Source of the DNA: Cylicocyclus nassatus
Taxonomy: Eukaryota > Nematoda > Chromadorea > Rhabditida > Strongylidae
Assembly: GCA_958299035.1 (NCBI GenBank)
Contig: CATQJL010000157.1
Coordinates: forward strand, 1-64,000
Length of the DNA stretch: 64,000 nucleotides
Direction of reading: 5' to 3'
How positions within the stretch are numbered: the stretch's first letter is position 1; each line of letters starts with the position of its first letter. Under the pieces are notes generated by a model. That model was not told where the DNA came from. It made no database searches and saw only the letters and a program-made list of their open reading frames with translations. The position numbers were made by a program, and so were the translations under genes. Positions 37,301 to 50,913 of the stretch are shown here, piece after piece.

Positions 37301-40300
37301 GAATGAGTGTCAAGGCCTACGAGCGAGTGTCAAGGCCTACGAGCGAGTGTCAAGGCCTACGGGCGAGTGTCAAGGCCTACGGGCGAGTGTCAAGGCCTAC
37401 GAATGAGTGTCAAGGCCTATGAATGAGTGTCAAGGCCTACTAGCGAGTGTCAAGGCCTACGGGCGAGTGTCAAGGCCTACGAGCGAGTGTCAAGGCCTAC
37501 GAGCGAGTGTCAAGGTCTACGAGCGAGTGTCAAGGCCTACGAGAGAGTGTCAAGGCCTACGAGCGAGTGTCAAGGTCTACGAGCGAGTGTCAAGGCCTAC
37601 GAGCGAGTGTCAAGGTCTACGAGCGAGTGTCAAGGCCTACGAGTGAGTGTCAAGGCCTACGAATGAGTGTCAAGGCCTACGAGCGAGTGTCAAGGCCTAC
37701 GAGTGAGTGTCAAGGCCTACGAGCGAGTGTCAAGGCCTATGAATGAGTGTCAAGGCCTACGAATGAGTGTCAAGGCCTACGAGCGAGTGTCAAGGCCTAC
37801 GAGTGAGTGTCAAGGCCTACGAGCGAGTGTCAAGGCCTACGAATGAGTGTCAAGGCCTACGAGCGAGTGTCAAGGCCTACGAGCGAGTGTCAAGGCCTAC
37901 GGGCGAGTGTCAAGGCCTACGGGCGAGTGTCAAGGCCTACGAGCGAGTGTCAAGGCCTACGGGCGAGTGTCAAGGCCTACGAATGAGTGTCAAGGCCTAC
38001 GAATGAGTGTCAAGGCCTACGAGCGAGTGTCAAGGCCTAGGAGCGAGTGTCAAGGCCTACGAGCGAGTGTCAAGGCCTACGAGCGAGTGTCAAGGCCTAC
38101 GAATGAGTGTCAAGGCCTACGAGCGAGTGTCAAGGCCTACGAGTGAGTGTCAAGGCCTGCGAATGAGTGTCAAGGCCTACGAGCGAGTGTCAAGGCCTAC
38201 GAATGAGTGTCAAGGCCTACGAGCGAGTGTCAAGGCCTACGAGCGAGTGTCAAGGCCTACGGGCGAGTGTCAAGGCCTACGGGCGAGTGTCAAGGCCTAC
38301 GGGCGAGTGTCAAGGCCTACGAATGAGTGTCAAGGCCTATGAATGAGTGTCAAGGCCTACGAGCGAGTGTCAAGGCCTACGGGCGAGTGTCAAGGCCTAC
38401 GAGCGAGTGTCAAGGCCTACGAGCGAGTGTCAAGGTCTACGAGCGAGTGTCAAGGCCTACGAGCGAGTGTCAAGGCCTACGAGCGAGTGTCAAGGTCTAC
38501 GAGCGAGTGTCAAGGCCTACGAGTGAGTGTCAAGGCCTACGAATGAGTGTCAAGGCCTACGAGCGAGTGTCAAGGCCTACGAGTGAGTGTCAAGGCCTAT
38601 GAATGAGTGTCAAGGCCTACGAATGAGTGTCAAGGCCTACGAGCGAGTGTCAAGGCCTACGAGTGAGTGTCAAGGCCTACGAGCGAATGTCAAGGCCTAC
38701 GAGCGAGTGTCAAGGCCTACGGGCGAGTGTCAAGGCCTACGAATGAGTGTCAAGGCCTATGAATGAGTGTCAAGGCCTACGGGCGAGTGTCAAGGCCTAC
38801 GAGCGAGTGTCAAGGCCTACGGGCGAGTGTCAAGGCCTACGAATGAGTGTCAAGGCCTATGAATGAGTGTCAAGGCCTACGAGCGAGTGTCAAGGCCTAC
38901 GGGCGAGTGTCAAGGCCTATGAATGAGTGTCAAGGCCTACGAGCGAGTGTCAAGGCCTACGGGCGAGTGTCAAGGCCTACGAGCGAGTGTCAAGGCCTAC
39001 GAGCGAGTGTCAAGGCCTACGAGTGAGTGTCAAGGCCTACGAGCGAGTGTCAAGGCTTATGAATGAGTGTCAAGGCCTACGAATGAGTGTCAAGGCCTAC
39101 GAGCGAGTGTCAAGGCCTACGAGTGAGTGTCAAGGCCTACGAGCGAGTGTCAAGGCCTACGAATGAGTGTCAAGGCCTACGAGCGAGTGTCAAGGCCTAC
39201 GAGCGAGTGTCAAGGCCTACGGGCGAGTGTCAAGGCCTACGGGCGAGTGTCAAGGCCTACGAGCGAGTGTCAAGGCCTACGGGCGAGTGTCAAGGCCTAC
39301 GAATGAGTGTCAAGGCCTACGAATGAGTGTCAAGGCCTACGAGCGAGTGTCAAGGCCTAGGAGCGAGTGTCAAGGCCTACGAGCGAGTGTCAAGGCCTAC
39401 GAGCGAGTGTCAAGGCCTACGAATGAGTGTCAAGGCCTACGAGCGAGTGTCAAGGCCTACGAGTGAGTGTCAAGGCCTGCGAATGAGTGTCAAGGCCTAC
39501 GAGCGAGTGTCAAGGCCTACGAATGAGTGTCAAGGCCTACGAGCGAGTGTCAAGGCCTACGAGCGAGTGTCAAGGCCTACGGGCGAGTGTCAAGGCCTAC
39601 GGGCGAGTGTCAAGGCCTACGAGCGAGTGTCAAGGCCTACGGGCGAGTGTCAAGGCCTACGAATGAGTGTCAAGGCCTATGAATGAGTGTCAAGGCCTAC
39701 GAGCGAGTGTCAAGGCCTACGGGCGAGTGTCAAGGCCTACGAGCGAGTGTCAAGGCCTACGAGCGAGTGTCAAGGTCTACGAGCGAGTGTCAAGGCCTAC
39801 GAGCGAGTGTCAAGGCCTACGAGCGAGTGTCAAGGTCTACGAGCGAGTGTCAAGGCCTACGAGTGAGTGTCAAGGCCTACGAATGAGTGTCAAGGCCTAC
39901 GAGCGAGTGTCAAGGCCTACGAGTGAGTGTCAAGGCCTATGAATGAGTGTCAAGGCCTACGAATGAGTGTCAAGGCCTACGAGCGAGTGTCAAGGCCTAC
40001 GAGTGAGTGTCAAGGCCTACGAGCGAGTGTCAAGGCCTACGAGCGAGTGTCAAGGCCTACGGGCGAGTGTCAAGGCCTACGAATGAGTGTCAAGGCCTAT
40101 GAATGAGTGTCAAGGCCTACGGGCGAGTGTCAAGGCCTACGAGCGAGTGTCAAGGCCTACGGGCGAGTGTCAAGGCCTACGAATGAGTGTCAAGGCCTAT
40201 GAATGAGTGTCAAGGCCTACGAGCGAGTGTCAAGGCCTACGGGCGAGTGTCAAGGCCTATGAATGAGTGTCAAGGCCTACGAGCGAGTGTCAAGGCCTAC

Positions 40301-40980
40301 GGGCGAGTGTCAAGGCCTACGAGCGAGTGTCAAGGCCTACGAGCGAGTGTCAAGGCCTACGAGTGAGTGTCAAGGCCTACGAGCGAGTGTCAAGGCTTAT
40401 GAATGAGTGTCAAGGCCTACGAATGAGTGTCAAGGCCTACGAGCGAGTGTCAAGGCCTACGAGTGAGTGTCAAGGCCTACGAGCGAGTGTCAAGGCCTAC
40501 GAATGAGTGTCAAGGCCTACGAGCGAGTGTCAAGGCCTACGAGCGAGTGTCAAGGCCTACGGGCGAGTGTCAAGGCCTACGGGCGAGTGTCAAGGCCTAC
40601 GAGCGAGTGTCAAGGCCTACGGGCGAGTGTCAAGGCCTACGAATGAGTGTCAAGGCCTACGAATGAGTGTCAAGGCCTACGAGCGAGTGTCAAGGCCTAG
40701 GAGCGAGTGTCAAGGCCTACGAGCGAGTGTCAAGGCCTACGAGCGAGTGTCAAGGCCTACGAATGAGTGTCAAGGCCTACGAGCGAGTGTCAAGGCCTAC
40801 GAGTGAGTGTCAAGGCCTGCGAATGAGTGTCAAGGCCTACGAGCGAGTGTCAAGGCCTACGAATGAGTGTCAAGGCCTACGAGCGAGTGTCAAGGCCTAC
40901 GAGCGAGTGTCAAGGCCTACGGGCGAGTGTCAAGGCCTACGGGCGAGTGTCAAGGCCTACGGGCGAGTGTCAAGGCCTAC

Positions 40981-43900
40981 GAATGAGTGTCAAGGCCTAT
41001 GAATGAGTGTCAAGGCCTACGAGCGAGTGTCAAGGCCTACGGGCGAGTGTCAAGGCCTACGAGCGAGTGTCAAGGCCTACGAGCGAGTGTCAAGGTCTAC
41101 GAGCGAGTGTCAAGGCCTACGAGAGAGTGTCAAGGCCTACGAGCGAGTGTCAAGGTCTACGAGCGAGTGTCAAGGCCTACGAGTGAGTGTCAAGGCCTAC
41201 GAATGAGTGTCAAGGCCTACGAGCGAGTGTCAAGGCCTACGAGTGAGTGTCAAGGCCTATGAATGAGTGTCAAGGCCTACGAATGAGTGTCAAGGCCTAC
41301 GAGCGAGTGTCAAGGCCTACGAGTGAGTGTCAAGGCCTACGAGCGAGTGTCAAGGCCTACGAGCGAGTGTCAAGGCCTACGGGCGAGTGTCAAGGCCTAC
41401 GAATGAGTGTCAAGGCCTATGAATGAGTGTCAAGGCCTACGGGCGAGTGTCAAGGCCTACGAGCGAGTGTCAAGGCCTACGGGCGAGTGTCAAGGCCTAC
41501 GAATGAGTGTCAAGGCCTATGAATGAGTGTCAAGGCCTACGAGCGAGTGTCAAGGCCTACGGGCGAGTGTCAAGGCCTATGAATGAGTGTCAAGGCCTAC
41601 GAGCGAGTGTCAAGGCCTACGGGCGAGTGTCAAGGCCTACGAGCGAGTGTCAAGGCCTACAAGCGAGTGTCAAGGTCTACGAGCGAGTGTCAAGGCCTAC
41701 GAGTGAGTGTCAAGGCCTACGAATGAGTGTCAAGGCCTACGAGCGAGTGTCAAGGCCTACGAGTGAGTGTCAAGGCCTACGAGCGAGTGTCAAGGCCTAT
41801 GAATGAGTGTCAAGGCCTACGAATGAGTGTCAAGGCCTACGAGCGAGTGTCAAGGCCTACGAGTGAGTGTCAAGGCCTACGAGCGAGTGTCAAGGCCTAC
41901 GAATGAGTGTCAAGGCCTACGAGCGAGTGTCAAGGCCTACGAGCGAGTGTCAAGGCCTACGGGCGAGTGTCAAGGCCTACGGGCGAGTGTCAAGGCCTAC
42001 GAGCGAGTGTCAAGGCCTACGGGCGAGTGTCAAGGCCTACGAATGAGTGTCAAGGCCTACGAATGAGTGTCAAGGCCTACGAGCGAGTGTCAAGGCCTAG
42101 GAGCGAGTGTCAAGGCCTACGAGCGAGTGTCAAGGCCTACGAGCGAGTGTCAAGGCCTACGAATGAGTGTCAAGGCCTACGAGTGAGTGTCAAGGCCTGC
42201 GAATGAGTGTCAAGGCCTACGAGCGAGTGTCAAGGCCTACGAATGAGTGTCAAGGCCTACGAGCGAGTGTCAAGGCCTACGAGCGAGTGTCAAGGCCTAC
42301 GGGCGAGTGTCAAGGCCTACGGACGAGTGTCAAGGCCTACGAGCGAGTGTCAAGGCCTACGGGCGAGTGTCAAGGCCTACGAATGAGTGTCAAGGCCTAT
42401 GAATGAGTGTAAAGGCCTACGAGCGAGTGTCAAGGCCTACGGGCGAGTGTCAAGGCCTACGAGCGAGTGTCAAGGCCTACGAGCGAGTGTCAAGGTCTAC
42501 GAGCGAGTGTCAAGGCCTACGAGCGAGTGTCAAGGCCTACGAGCGAGTGTCAAGGTCTACGAGCGAGTGTCAAGGCCTACGAGTGAGTGTCAAGGCCTAC
42601 GAATGAGTGTCAAGGCCTACGAGCGAGTGTCAAGGCCTACGAGTGAGTGTCAAGGCCTATGAATGAGTGTCAAGGCCTACGAATGAGTGTCAAGGCCTAC
42701 GAGCGAGTGTCAAGGCCTACGAGTGAGTGTCAAGGCCTACGAGCGAGTGTCAAGGCCTACGAATGAGTGTCAAGGCCTACGAGCGAGTGTCAAGGCCTAC
42801 GAGCGAGTGTCAAGGCCTGCGAATGAGTGTCAAGGCCTACGAGCGAGTGTCAAGGCCTACGAGTGAGTGTCAAGGCCTACGAGCGAGTGTCAAGGCCTAC
42901 GAGCGAGTGTCAAGGCCTACGAGTGAGTGTCAAGGCCTACGAGCGAGTGTCAAGGCCTAGGAGCGAGTGTCAAGGCCTACGAGCGAGTGTCAAGGCCTAC
43001 GAGCGAGTGTCAAGGCCCACGAGCGAGTGTCAAGGCCTACGAGCGAGTGTCAAGGCCTACGAGCGAGTGTCAAGGCCTACGGGCGAGTGTCAAGGCCTAC
43101 GGGCGAGTTTCAAGGCCTACGAGCGAGTGTCAAGGCCTACGGGCGAGTGTCAAGGCCTACGAATGAGTGTCAAGGCCTATGAATGAGTGTCAAGGCCTAC
43201 GAGCGAGTGTCAAGGCCTACGGGCGAGTGTCAAGGCCTACGAGCGAGTGTCAAGGCCTACGAGCGAGTGTCAAGGTCTACGAGCGAGTGTCAAGGCCTAC
43301 GAGCGAGTGTCAAGGCCTACGAGCGAGTGTCAAGGTCTACGAGCGAGTGTCAAGGCCTACGAGTGAGTGTCAAGGCCTACGAATGAGTGTCAAGGCCTAC
43401 GAGCGAGTGTCAAGGCCTACGAGTGAGTGTCAAGGCCTATGAATGAGTGTCAAGGCCTACGAATGAGTGTCAAGGCCTACGAGCGAGTGTCAAGGCCTAC
43501 GAGTGAGTGTCAAGGCCTACGAGCGAGTGTCAAGGCCTACGAGCGAGTGTCAAGGCCTACGGGCGAGTGTCAAGGCCTACGAATGAGTGTCAAGGCCTAT
43601 GAATGAGTGTCAAGGCCTACGGGCGAGTGTCAAGGCCTACGAGCGAGTGTCAAGGCCTACGGGCGAGTGTCAAGGCCTACGAATGAGTGTCAAGGCCTAT
43701 GAATGAGTGTCAAGGCCTACGAGCGAGTGTCAAGGCCTACGGGCGAGTGTCAAGGCCTATGAATGAGTGTCAAGGCCTACGAGCGAGTGTCAAGGCCTAC
43801 GGGCGAGTGTCAAGGCCTACGAGCGAGTGTCAAGGCCTACGAGCGAGTGTCAAGGCCTACGAGTGAGTGTCAAGGCCTACGAGCGAGTGTCAAGGCCTAT

Positions 43901-46500
43901 GAATGAGTGTCAAGGCCTACGAATGAGTGTCAAGGCCTACGAGCGAGTGTCAAGGCCTACGAGTGAGTGTCAAGGCCTACGAGCGAGTGTCAAGGCCTAC
44001 GAATGAGTGTCAAGGCCTACGAGCGAGTGTCAAGGCCTACGAGCGAGTGTCAAGGCCTACGGGCGAGTGTCAAGGCCTACGGGCGAGTGTCAAGGCCTAC
44101 GAGCGAGTGTCAAGGCCTACGGGCGAGTGTCAAGGCCTACGAATGAGTGTCAAGGCCTACGAATGAGTGTCAAGGCCTACGAGCGAGTGTCAAGGCCTAG
44201 GAGCGAGTGTCAAGGCCTACGAGCGAGTGTCAAGGCCTACGAGCGAGTGTCAAGGCCTACGAATGAGTGTCAAGGCCTACGAGCGAGTGTCAAGGCCTAC
44301 GAGTGAGTGTCAAGGCCTGCGAATGAGTGTCAAGGCCTACGAGCGAGTGTCAAGGCCTACGGGCGAGTGTCAAGGCCTACGAGCGAGTGTCAAGGCCTAC
44401 GGGCGAGTGTCAAGGCCTACGGGCGAGTGTCAAGGCCTACGGGCGAGTGTCAAGGCCTACGAATGAGTGTCAAGGCCTATGAATGAGTGTCAAGGCCTAC
44501 GAGCGAGTGTCAAGGCCTACGGGCGAGTGTCAAGGCCTACGAGCGAGTGTCAAGGCCTACGAGCGAGTGTCAAGGTCTACGAGCGAGTGTCAAGGCCTAC
44601 GAGAGAGTGTCAAGGCCTACGAGCGAGTGTCAAGGTCTACGAGCGAGTGTCAAGGCCTACGAGTGAGTGTCAAGGCCTACGAATGAGTGTCAAGGCCTAC
44701 GAGCGAGTGTCAAGGCCTACGAGTGAGTGTCAAGGCCTATGAATGAGTGTCAAGGCCTACGAATGAGTGTCAAGGCCTACGAGCGAGTGTCAAGGCCTAC
44801 GAGTGAGTGTCAAGGCCTACGAGCGAGTGTCAAGGCCTACGAGCGAGTGTCAAGGCCTACGGGCGAGTGTCAAGGCCTACGAATGAGTGTCAAGGCCTAT
44901 GAATGAGTGTCAAGGCCTACGGGCGAGTGTCAAGGCCTACGAGCGAGTGTCAAGGCCTACGGGCGAGTGTCAAGGCCTACGAATGAGTGTCAAGGCCTAT
45001 GAATGAGTGTCAAGGCCTACGAGCGAGTGTCAAGGCCTACGGGCGAGTGTCAAGGCCTATGAATGAGTGTCAAGGCCTACGAGCGAGTGTCAAGGCCTAC
45101 GGGCGAGTGTCAAGGCCTACGAGCGAGTGTCAAGGCCTACGAGCGAGTGTCAAGGTCTACGAGCGAGTGTCAAGGCCTACGAGTGAGTGTCAAGGCCTAC
45201 GAATGAGTGTCAAGGCCTACGAGCGAGTGTCAAGGCCTACGAGTGAGTGTCAAGGCCTACGAGCGAGTGTCAAGGCCTATGAATGAGTGTCAAGGCCTAC
45301 GAATGAGTGTCAAGGCCTACGAGCGAGTGTCAAGGCCTACGAGTGAGTGTCAAGGCCTACGAGCGAGTGTCAAGGCCTACGAATGAGTGTCAAGGCCTAC
45401 GAGCGAGTGTCAAGGCCTACGAGCGAGTGTCAAGGCCTACGGGCGAGTGTCAAGGCCTACGGGCGAGTGTCAAGGCCTACGAGCGAGTGTCAAGGCCTAC
45501 GGGCGAGTATCAAGGCCTACGAATGAGTGTCAAGGCCTACGAATGAGTGTCAAGGCCTACGAGCGAGTGTCAAGGCCTAGGAGCGAGTGTCAAGGCCTAC
45601 GAGCGAGTGTCAAGGCCTACGAGCGAGTGTCAAGGCCTACGAATGAGTGTCAAGGCCTACGAGTGAGTGTCAAGGCCTGCGAATGAGTGTCAAGGCCTAC
45701 GAGCGAGTGTCAAGGCCTACGAATGAGTGTCAAGGCCTACGAGCGAGTGTCAAGGCCTACGAGCGAGTGTCAAGGCCTACGGGCGAGTGTCAAGGCCTAC
45801 GGACGAGTGTCAAGGCCTACGAGCGAGTGTCAAGGCCTACGGGCGAGTGTCAAGGCCTACGAATGAGTGTCAAGGCTTATGAATGAGTGTCAAGGCCTAC
45901 GAGCGAGTGTCAAGGCCTACGGGCGAGTGTCAAGGCCTACGAGCGAGTGTCAAGGCCTACGAGCGAGTGTCAAGGTCTACGAGCGAGTGTCAAGGCCTAC
46001 GAGCGAGTGTCAAGGCCTACGAGCGAGTGTCAAGGTCTACGAGCGAGTGTCAAGGCCTACGAGTGAGTGTCAAGGCCTACGAATGAGTGTCAAGGCCTAC
46101 GAGCGAGTGTCAAGGCCTACGAGTGAGTGTCAAGGCCTATGAATGAGTGTCAAGGCCTACGAATGAGTGTCAAGGCCTACGAGCGAGTGTCAAGGCCTAC
46201 GAATGAGTGTCAAGGCCTACGAGCGAGTGTCAAGGCCTACGAATGAGTGTCAAGGCCTACGAGCGAGTGTCAAGGCCTACGAGCGAGTGTCAAGGCCTGC
46301 GAATGAGTGTCAAGGCCTACGAGCGAGTGTCAAGGCCTACGAGTGAGTGTCAAGGCCTACGAGCGAGTGTCAAGGCCTACGAGCGAGTGTCAAGGCCTAC
46401 GAGTGAGTGTCAAGGCCTACGAGCGAGTGTCAAGGCCTAGGAGCGAGTGTCAAGGCCTACGAGCGAGTGTCAAGGCCTACGAGCGAGTGTCAAGGCCCAC
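40981..46500 (+). repeat. higher-order satellite duplication, spacing 3,480 bp
   Basis: About 2.0 kb (40981-43020) recurs at 44461-46500. Shared rare units are ggacgag (42321/45801) and caaggcccac (43011/46491). Private changes (aagcgag at 41661, gtaaagg at 42411, gagtatc near 45508) show that the copies have begun to diverge. Part of the second copy was then copied again about 1.95 kb downstream (from about 47253). Confidence 0.75.
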
Positions 46501-47089
46501 GAGCGAGTGTCAAGGCCTACGGGCGAGTGTCAAGGCCTACGAGCGAGAGTCAAGGCCTACGAGTGAGTGTCAAGGCCTACGAGCGAGTGTCAAGGCCTAC
46601 GAGCGAGTGTCAAGGCCTACGAGCGAGTGTCAAGGTCTACGAGCGAGTGTCAAGGCCTACGAGCGAGTGTCAAGGCCTACGAGTGAGTGTCAAGGCCTAC
46701 GAGTGAGTGTCAAGGCCTACGAGCGAGTGTCAAGGCCTACGAGCGAGTGTCAAGGCCTACGAATGAGTGTCAAGGCCTACGAGCGAGTGTCAAGGCCTAC
46801 GAGCGAGTGTCAAGGCCTACGAGCGAGTGTCAAGGTCTACGAGTGAGTGTCAAGGCCTGCGAATGAGTGTCAAGGCCTACGAGCGAGTGTCAAGGCCTAC
46901 GAGTGAGTGTCAAGGCCTACGAGCGAGTGTCAAGGCCTACGAATGAGTGTCAAGGCCTACGAGCGAGTGTCAAGGCCTACGATCGAGTGTCAAGGCCTGC
47001 GAATGAGTGTCAAGGCCTACGAGCGAGTGTCAAGGCCTACGAATGAGTGTCAAGGCCTACGAGCGAGTGTCAAGGCCTACGAATGAGTG

Positions 47090-50000
47090 TCAAGGCGAGC
47101 GAGTGTCAAGGCCTACGAATGAGTGTCAAGGCGAGCGAGTGTCAAGGCCTACGAGCGAGTGTCAAGGCCTACGAGTGAGTGTCAAGGCCTACGAGTGAGT
47201 GTCAAGGCCTACGAGCGAGTGTCAAGGCCTATGAATGAGTGTCAAGGCCTACGAATGAGTGTCAAGGCCTACGAGCGAGTGTCAAGGCCTACGAGTGAGT
47301 GTCAAGGCCTACGAGCGAGTGTCAAGGCCTACGAATGAGTGTCAAGGCCTACGAGCGAGTGTCAAGGCCTACGAGCGAGTGTCAAGGCCTACGGGCGAGT
47401 GTCAAGGCCTACGGGCGAGTGTCAAGGCCTACGAGCGAGTGTCAAGGCCTACGGGCGAGTATCAAGGCCTACGAATGAGTGTCAAGGCCTACGAATGAGT
47501 GTCAAGGCCTACGAGCGAGTGTCAAGGCCTAGGAGCGAGTGTCAAGGCCTACGAGCGAGTGTCAAGGCCTACGAGCGAGTGTCAAGGCCTACGAATGAGT
47601 GTCAAGGCCTACGAGTGAGTGTCAAGGCCTGCGAATGAGTGTCAAGGCCTACGAGCGAGTGTCAAGGCCTACGAATGAGTGTCAAGGCCTACGAGCGAGT
47701 GTCAAGGCCTACGAGCGAGTGTCAAGGCCTACGGGCGAGTGTCAAGGCCTACGGACGAGTGTCAAGGCCTACGAGCGAGTGTCAAGGCCTACGGGCGAGT
47801 GTCAAGGCCTACGAATGAGTGTCAAGGCCTATGAATGAGTGTCAAGGCCTACGAGCGAGTGTCAAGGCCTACGGGCGAGTGTCAAGGCCTACGAGCGAGT
47901 GTCAAGGTCTACGAGCGAGTGTCAAGGCCTACGAGCGAGTGTCAAGGCCTACGAGCGAGTGTCAAGGTCTACGAGCGAGTGTCAAGGCCTACGAGTGAGT
48001 GTCAAGGCCTACGAATGAGTGTCAAGGCCTACGAGCGAGTGTCAAGGCCTACGAGTGAGTGTCAAGGCCTATGAATGAGTGTCAAGGCCTACGAATGAGT
48101 GTCAAGGCCTACGAGCGAGTGTCAAGGCCTACGAATGAGTGTCAAGGCCTACGAGCGAGTGTCAAGGCCTACGAATGAGTGTCAAGGCCTACGAGCGAGT
48201 GTCAAGGCCTACGAGCGAGTGTCAAGGCCTGCGAATGAGTGTCAAGGCCTACGAGCGAGTGTCAAGGCCTACGAGTGAGTGTCAAGGCCTACGAGCGAGT
48301 GTCAAGGCCTACGAGCGAGTGTCAAGGCCTACGAGTGAGTGTCAAGGCCTACGAGCGAGTGTCAAGGCCTAGGAGCGAGTGTCAAGGCCTACGAGCGAGT
48401 GTCAAGGCCTACGAGCGAGTGTCAAGGCCCACGAGCGAGTGTCAAGGCCTACGGGCGAGTGTCAAGGCCTACGAGCGAGAGTCAAGGCCTACGAGTGAGT
48501 GTCAAGGCCTACGAGCGAGTGTCAAGGCCTACGAGCGAGTGTCAAGGCCTACGAGCGAGTGTCAAGGTCTACGAGCGAGTGTCAAGGCCTACGAGCGAGT
48601 GTCAAGGCCTACGAGTGAGTGTCAAGGCCTACGAGTGAGTGTCAAGGCCTACGAGCGAGTGTCGAGGCCTACGAGCGAGTGTCAAGGCCTACGAATGAGT
48701 GTCAAGGCCTACGAGCGAGTGTCAAGGCCTACGAGCGAGTGTCAAGGCCTACGAGCAAGTGTCAAGGCCTACGAGCGAGTGTCAAGGTCTACGAGCGAGT
48801 GTCAAGGTCTACGAGTGAGTGTCAAGGCCTGCGAATGAGTGTCAAGGCCTACGAGCGAGTGTCAAGGCCTACGAGTGAGTGTCAAGGCCTACGAGCGAGT
48901 GTCAAGGCCTACGAATGAGTGTCAAGGCCTACGAGCGAGTGTCAAGGCCTACGATCGAGTGTCAAGGCCTGCGAATGAGTGTCAAGGCCTACGAGCGAGT
49001 GTCAAGGCCTACGAATGAGTGTCAAGGCCTACGAGCGAGTGTCAAGGCCTACGAATGAGTGTCAAGGCGAGCGAGTGTCAAGGCCTACGAATGAGTGTCA
49101 AGGCGAGCGAGTGTCAAGGCCTACGAGCGAGTGTCAAGGCCTACGAGTGAGTGTCAAGGCCTACGAGTGAGTGTCAAGGCCTACGAGCGAGTGTCAAGGC
49201 CTACGAGCGAGTGTCAAGGCCTACGAATGAGTGTCAAGGCCTACGAATGAGTGTCAAGGCCTACGAGCGAGTGTCAAGGCCTACGAGCGAGTGTCAAGGC
49301 CTACGAGCGAGTGTCAAGGTCTACGAGTGAGTGTCAAGGCCTGCGAATGAGTGTCAAGGCCTACGAGCGAGTGTCAAGGCCTACGAGTGAGTGTCAAGGC
49401 CTACGAGCGAGTGTCAAGGCCTACGAATGAGTGTCAAGGCCTACGAGCGAGTGTCAAGGCCTACGAGTGAGTGTCAAGGCCTGCGAATGAGTGTCAAGGC
49501 CTACGAGCGAGTGTCAAGGCCTACGAATGAGTGTCAAGGCCTACGAATGAGTGTCAAGGCGAGCGAGTGTCAAGGCCTACGAATGAGTGTCAAGGCCTAC
49601 GAATGAGTGTCAAGGCGAGCGAGTGTCAAGGCCTACGAGTGAGTGTCAAGGCCTACGAATGAGTGTCAAGGCCTACGAGCGAGTGTCAAGGCCTACGAGC
49701 GAGTGTCAAGGCCTACGAGCGAGTGTCAAGGCCTACGAATGAGTGTCAAGGCCTACGAATGAGTGTCAAGGCCTACGAGCGAGTGTCAAGGCCTACGAAT
49801 GAGTGTCAAGGCCTACGAGCGAGTGTCAAGGCCTACGAGCGAGTGTCAAGGCCTACGAGCGAGTGTCAAGGCCTACGGGCGAGTGTCAAGGCCTACGGAC
49901 GAGTATCAAGGCCTACGAGCGAGTGTCAAGGCCTACGGGCGAGTGTCAAGGCCTACGAATGAGTGTCAAGGCCTATGAATGAGTGTCAAGGCCTACGAGC

Positions 50001-50913
50001 GAGTGTCAAGGCCTACGGGCGAGTGTCAAGGCCTACGAGCGAGTGTCAAGGCCTACGAGCGAGTGTCAAGGCCTACGAGCGAGTGTCAAGGCCTACGAGC
50101 GAGTGTCAAGGTCTACGAGTGAGTGTCAAGGCCTGCGAATGAGTGTCAAGGCCTACGAGCGAGTGTCAAGGCCAACGAGTGAGTGTCAAGGCCTACGAGC
50201 GAGTGTCAAGGCCTACGAATGAGTGTCAAGGCCTACGAGCGAGTGTCAAGGCCTACGAGTGAGTGTCAAGGCCTGCGAATGAGTGTCAAGGCCTACGAGC
50301 GAGTGTCAAGGCCTACGAATGAGTGTCAAGGCCTACGAATGAGTGTCAAGGCGAGCGAGTGTCAAGGCCTACGAATGAGTGTCAAGGCCTACGAATGAGT
50401 GTCAAGGCGAGCGAGTGTCAAGGCCTACGAGTGAGTGTCAAGGCCTACGAATGAGTGTCAAGGCCTACGAGCGAGTGTCAAGGCCTACGAGCGAGTGTCA
50501 AGGCCTACGAGCGAGTGTCAAGGCCTACGAATGAGTGTCAAGGCCTACGAATGAGTGTCAAGGCCTACGAGCGAGTGTCAAGGCCTACGAGCGAGTGTCA
50601 AGGCCTACGAGCGAGTGTCAAGGTCTACGAGTGAGTGTCAAGGCCTGCGAATGAGTGTCAAGGCCTACGAGCGAGTGTCAAGGCCTACGAGTGAGTGTCA
50701 AGGCCTACGAGCGAGTGTCAAGGCCTACGAGCGAGTGTCAAGGCCTACGAGCGAGTGTCAAGGCCTACGAGTGAGTGTCAAGGCCTGAGAATGAGTGTCA
50801 AGGCCTACGAGCGAGTGTCAAGGCCTACGAGCGAGTGTCAAGGCCTACGAATGAGTGTCAAGGCCTACGAGCGAGTGTCAAGGCCTACGAATGAGTGTCA
50901 ATGCGAGCGAGTG
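47090..50913 (+). repeat. cluster of 16-bp variant satellite units
   Basis: Nine units in this stretch lack 4 bp (ctac or ccta), giving tcaaggcgagcgagtg: 47090, 47126, 49062, 49098, 49554, 49610, 50346, 50402 and, with one change, 50898. They occur in pairs 36 or 56 bp apart and have been spread by block copying (49.2-49.8 kb is repeated 792 bp downstream). I saw none elsewhere in the array, so this is a local subfamily. Confidence 0.85.
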
